In this document: in pieces, positions 60,836-64,000 of the stretch
Layout of the letters: each line of letters begins with the position of its first letter
Position numbering within the stretch: the first letter of the stretch is position 1
DNA from: VAZQ01 sp963821505
GTDB lineage: Bacteria; Pseudomonadota; Alphaproteobacteria; Rhizobiales; Xanthobacteraceae
Reading direction: 5' to 3'
NCBI GenBank assembly: GCA_963821505.1
Contig: CAWGEH010000037.1
Coordinates: 14,238-78,237, forward strand
Length of the DNA stretch: 64,000 nt
The notes under the pieces: generated by a model
What the model saw: the letters and a program-made list of their open reading frames with translations, nothing else
The model's database searches: none
Told to the model about the DNA's origin: nothing
Translations under genes and position numbers: made by a program

Positions 60836-61823
60836 TCACGGAATATCTAAAGAAAAGCTCCGGAAGCGCTGCATTTCGACAGGCGCGTCTTTGCAGTCAC
60901 CGCCGGCAATTTGGTCATCGCCGTCGTCACTGAGAAACTGCACGGCCGCTGTCTCACCTGGGTAGAAAAACATTGCTTCCGGCCTTAACCCTGCTGAAAA
61001 GACGGCATCCGGAATTGGCACGGCGTCCTCTCGAGGCTCTCCCGACCACGAATAAAGGGCAAACGTTCCCGTGCTGTTGAAAGGCCCGGCAACGATGAGA
61101 TAGCGTCCTCGCTCGTAGCTGTATTCCATGCTGCAGAATCCCGCGCCCGCCCAGCGTCAATTCAAACGCGCTTCCCACTCTGGCTTTCTTGCCTCGCATC
61201 ACCTTTGAGGGGTTGTCGAGCGAGACGACGAGGCCCTTGCCGCCAGGGATCGGATTGCGCAGACCGATGAGCAACTTCCCATCGGGTGTCGACGCGAGCC
61301 CTTCAATGTTGAAGCCATTTTCGCTTTCCGGCGCGCGCTTCGCCGCCGCCAGCAAATTATATTTTTTGAGCACGGGCGCGTTGATCAGATCATTTCGCAA
61401 TTTCGTATAGGGCGCACCAACCGGTGTCACATCAACTTCGCCATCCGTCACAGCGATGCGGGTAGCCAACAGCCGATGTCGGTTGGGCCAATTCTTTCCA
61501 TTTTTGTTCTGGCCGTGGGAACCGATCCAATACACCACATCCGCGATGCGGGCTGCGCCTTCGATATCAATCTCCGGACTTCCCGGGGCAAGCTTCAAGA
61601 ATGAGGTCAGATCAATTCGCTGCGGTTGCTCCGGTTTGTCGCGCCGGTATACCCGAAGCACGTTATCTTCGTCGCTTGCGGCGATGAACAAATTCTTGTC
61701 CACCGCAACTGCTGCGGAGGCGTCACACATATCCGGATATTGAACAATGGCCGGGGCTTGGGCGAAGGCGCCGGTGCCCCAAACGATGGTCAGAATGCTC
61801 AATCCGTGTTTCAGCCTTTTCAT
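60836..61823 (-). CDS. Exported DUF3616 protein, apparent +1 frameshift
   Basis: About 328 residues when one extra G near 61140 is removed. The signal peptide is MKRLKHGLSILTIVWGTGAF plus AQ. DUF3616 motifs: ASAAVAVDKNLFIAASDEDN, IEGAARIADVVYWIGSHGQN, FNIEGLASTPDGKLLIGLRN and, after the shift, MEYSYERGRYLIVAGPFNS. Beta-propeller-like repeats are likely. Periplasmic; function unknown. AAGACACTCCC is upstream of the ATG without a strong SD. Confidence 0.78.
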
Positions 61824-62227
61824 AAGACACTCCCGCATCGCGTCCTTTGCTTCGGTCGTCATCCGGCTGCTGGAGCCGCTGATCGGCCCCTCTCTGCGCC
61901 GCTCGCTCAAACCGAAAGCGCGGTGATGAAACACCGAGAAGAACGCAGTCGGATGCGATTTTCGCGATGTCGCCCGCAATACGTGTATTATATTTCTATT
62001 ATAACTTAAACGTGCAGAGCGGACTCGTCAACGCCCGTCCGCCTAAAATTGGCGGCTCTGGATTATTACGGGGGAGGCTTTCTGGTCAGCTCGAGCTGCA
62101 CGAAATCCGGGCTACCTATGTGAAGGGATGGGCGCGTCCTTCATCGCTTGCCCCTCGTTCATTTCAATTCGTGTGAGCACCAGTAAGCCTTCATTGCCGC
62201 CGAGCAGCGCGATGGGCTCGCAGCGCT
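61824..62227. other. Intergenic region
   Basis: Contains an AT-rich promoter-like patch around 61980-62010 (GTGTATTATATTTCTATTAT) before the DUF3616 gene. No coding frame is supported. Confidence 0.45.
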
Positions 62228-63218
62228 TCATTCGATCACCTCGTCGGCGAGCGCGAGCAGCGCCGGCGGAACCGGGATCCCAAGCGTCTTTGCTGTCTTC
62301 AGGTTAATGAACAGCTCAAACTTGGATGCCTGCATCACCGGAAGGTTGGCGGCCCTTTCACCCTTGAGAATTCTACCGGCATACGAGCCGGCCTGCCGGT
62401 ACATGTCGCTGATGCTCGCACCATAGCTCATAAGACCGCCCGCCACGGCGTACTCGCGCAAAGCATAGATCGTCGGCACTGCGTGCTGTGCCGCCAGCGC
62501 AACAATTCGATGACGCTGGCTTTCGAAGATCGGATCGGTGGTTACCAGAAGGGCGTCCACCCGTTCTCGCACCAGCGGTTGAAAAGCAGCATCGAAATCC
62601 CGCTCTTGACCAACTCTCAGCACTTTCAGTTGCCATCCCAGCGTGTGCGCCTCGCGCTGCGCGACCGCTACTTCCGCCTCACTAGCGGGAGTGGTTGCGT
62701 TCATAAGAACACCGAGAACTCTTGGCGCCTGGAAGTAAGTCGTGCAGCAAAGCGATCCGCTTCGACACGATCTCACCGGAAATAAGCGTGATTCCAGTGA
62801 CGTTGCCGCCGGGACAATTCAAGCTCGCAACGAGCCCGAATGCGACGGGATCGCCGCCCATCGTAAAGACGATCGGAATTTCGGACGTCGCGGCTTTTGC
62901 GGCTCGCGCCGATGGCACGCCGCCAGTCGCGGCGATTACCGCCACGCGATGGCGAACCAAATCAACTGCCATTTCCGGCAACCGCTCGTATTGACCCAAT
63001 CCCCAGCGGTATTCGATCGCGACGCTGTGGCCTTCGACGTAGCCGTTTTCCGCAAGGCCGTCGCGGAATGCAACTACGCGGGACCTCAACTCAGTTGGCG
63101 AAGCGCCGTTGAGAAACCCGACCACGGGCATCGGCTGCTGCGCCCGCGCGGCGAAGGGCCACGCGGCGGCTGCCCCGCCCAGGAGGGTGATGAACTCGCG
63201 GCGTCTCACATCGAACAT
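62228..63218 (-). CDS. TrpX-like ABC substrate-binding protein, apparent +1 frameshift
   Basis: About 330 residues when joined at 62723. A Tat-like signal (RRREFITLLGGAAAAWPFAA, then RAQ) precedes MPVVGFLNGASPTELRSRVV, EYRWGLGQYERLPEMAVDLV and FTMGGDPVAFGLVASLNCPG. After the shift GVLMNATTPASEAEVAVAQR, AAQHAVPTIYALREYAVAGG and LINLKTAKTLGIPVPP-like C-terminal motifs follow. This large family is expanded in Bradyrhizobium; ligands are unknown. No permease gene is adjacent within the window. Confidence 0.85.
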
Positions 63219-63627
63219 GGCGTTGCGTCCGCCTGGAGCGACCACCGACAACCGAGGACCCGTAAGGTCGGTTCGCAGGAACTCAAAGCCTCCCGCAGAG
63301 CGGCCGACGTGTCCTTAGGCCAGACCGGAATTGTTCTCAATCGAGGCGACGGTCTGCTCCTCACGCGCCTTCAGCCTCATTAGCACATCATGACGGCTGC
63401 TTCCGAGTGAGAATCGGCACCCCCAAGGTGAGCTTCCCGTTTGGCGGATGTCCGGGTCCGCGGTTAGCGCGATGTCTCTGAGGGGTCAATCTCGACGCAT
63501 GAGCGATGTCGGTGACAGGTCTGCTTGACCCCTCAGCCCGGATATATTGGCGCGCGGCAGCGAACGGTCGAAACGTGCCAGAACCTGAACTCATGTAGTG
63601 CAGTAAACAACGCCTGGTTTGAAGATC
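63219..63627. other. Intergenic region with a spaced inverted repeat
   Basis: CTGAGGGGTCAA (63478-63489) and TTGACCCCTCAG (63525-63536) form a perfect 12-bp inverted repeat with 35 bp between. No gene frame is supported here. Confidence 0.5.
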
Positions 63628-63830
63628 TATTCAATCACCTCGTCGGCGAGTGAGAGCAAATTGTCGGAGATTTTGACGCCGAGCGCTTTGGCAGTCTTGA
63701 GATTGATCACAAACTCGAATTTGATCGCTTGCATGACCGGCAGGTCGCCAGGTTTTGCACCTTTGAGCACTCGCCAAGCTGCCGGCCTCGGCATATTCTC
63801 GAAAATGATAAATGGTGGGCACCGACGGAC
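63628..63830 (-). pseudogene. Remnant of a second TrpX-like substrate-binding protein
   Basis: VPTIYHFREYAEAGSLAS and, in another frame, LPVMQAIKFEFVINLKTAKA followed by LLSLADEVIE and TAG match the C-terminal third of the intact neighbour (IYALREYAVAGG; PVMQASKFELFINLKTAKT; LLALADEVIE). The segment between these motifs is deleted and the frame is broken. The N-terminal part is absent in the window. Confidence 0.75.
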
Positions 63831-64000
63831 CTGAAATCGTTCTGAAATCGAGCAGGGGCTCCGATCCGGCAGAAGATCGCTGCGCTGCGGGATTTCAATC
63901 CGGCCGATGTCGGAGTCGGGTCAAACCCTGCCGTCTCGGGATTTCTGCGGCGCGGCTGCTTTACCCCAATGAACGGACATCCGCCGTAGTGATCGGTTCG

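Noticed and set aside
63478..63536. Rho-independent terminator
   Set aside because: The 12-bp arms are separated by 35 bp and there is no T run; an operator or chance palindrome is as likely.

Overview
The window is a GC-rich bacterial chromosome segment. It most likely comes from an alphaproteobacterium of the order Hyphomicrobiales, close to Bradyrhizobium/Xanthobacteraceae. The evidence is the alphaproteobacterial SOS box (GTTC-N7-GTTC) in front of an imuA-imuB-dnaE2 operon, a serC leader element before serC-serA, an RpoH-type sigma factor, CoxMSL-type molybdenum hydroxylase genes, TctC- and TrpX-like periplasmic binding proteins, and dense palindromic repeats of the type common in that group. 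No exact species can be named from sequence alone.

Region 1 (1-29,848) is mostly core genome. In order it holds: the edge of a CoxL/CoxS/CoxM molybdenum hydroxylase operon; a ROK kinase, a 2-hydroxyacid dehydrogenase and an atypical SDR; two tandem exported paralogues; the SOS mutagenesis operon imuA-imuB-dnaE2; an FMN-dependent L-lactate dehydrogenase; glmM; bfd and bfr, separated by a triplicated 163-bp repeat; serC-serA with an upstream structured leader; purA; a long low-complexity membrane protein; rpoH; an rluD-like pseudouridine synthase whose start codon overlaps that of a divergent membrane protein; and a periplasmic binding protein. It ends at a tRNA-Glu(CTC).

Region 2 (29,849 to about 53,500) looks like a genomic island. 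It starts with an IS481-like element and an integrase remnant just behind the tRNA and contains a second integrase remnant near 51.4 kb. Its cargo is unusual: a HAD-phosphatase/HerA-like ATPase fusion, two DUF2267 proteins, a HicA-like protein, PhoU, a CapA-like protein, an accessory FtsH, a broken universal stress protein, a B12-dependent ribonucleotide reductase remnant, an SRPBCC protein with a histone-like tail, and an RNA-end-processing cluster (ThpR, YbhB-like protein, RNase Z-like hydrolase, THUMP protein, RtcA). Seven FNR/FixK-like boxes (TTGAT-N4-ATCAA type) sit before these units, four of them 55-63 bp from a start codon. This suggests an oxygen-responsive stress/RNA-repair island and is the best candidate here for a little-described system.

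Region 3 (about 53,500-64,000) is sparser. It has a chimeric winged-helix/TPR regulator, several small proteins, a TctC-type solute receptor, a polysaccharide-deacetylase-family enzyme, a DUF3616 protein and TrpX-like binding protein genes, one of them a remnant.

Two global features stand out. First, at least seven genes are interrupted by a single extra base (+1 frameshift), including purA, which points to systematic sequence error at least as much as to real decay. Second, palindromic repeats bounded by CTAG recur, and in three cases the CTAG supplies the TAG stop codon of the gene in front.
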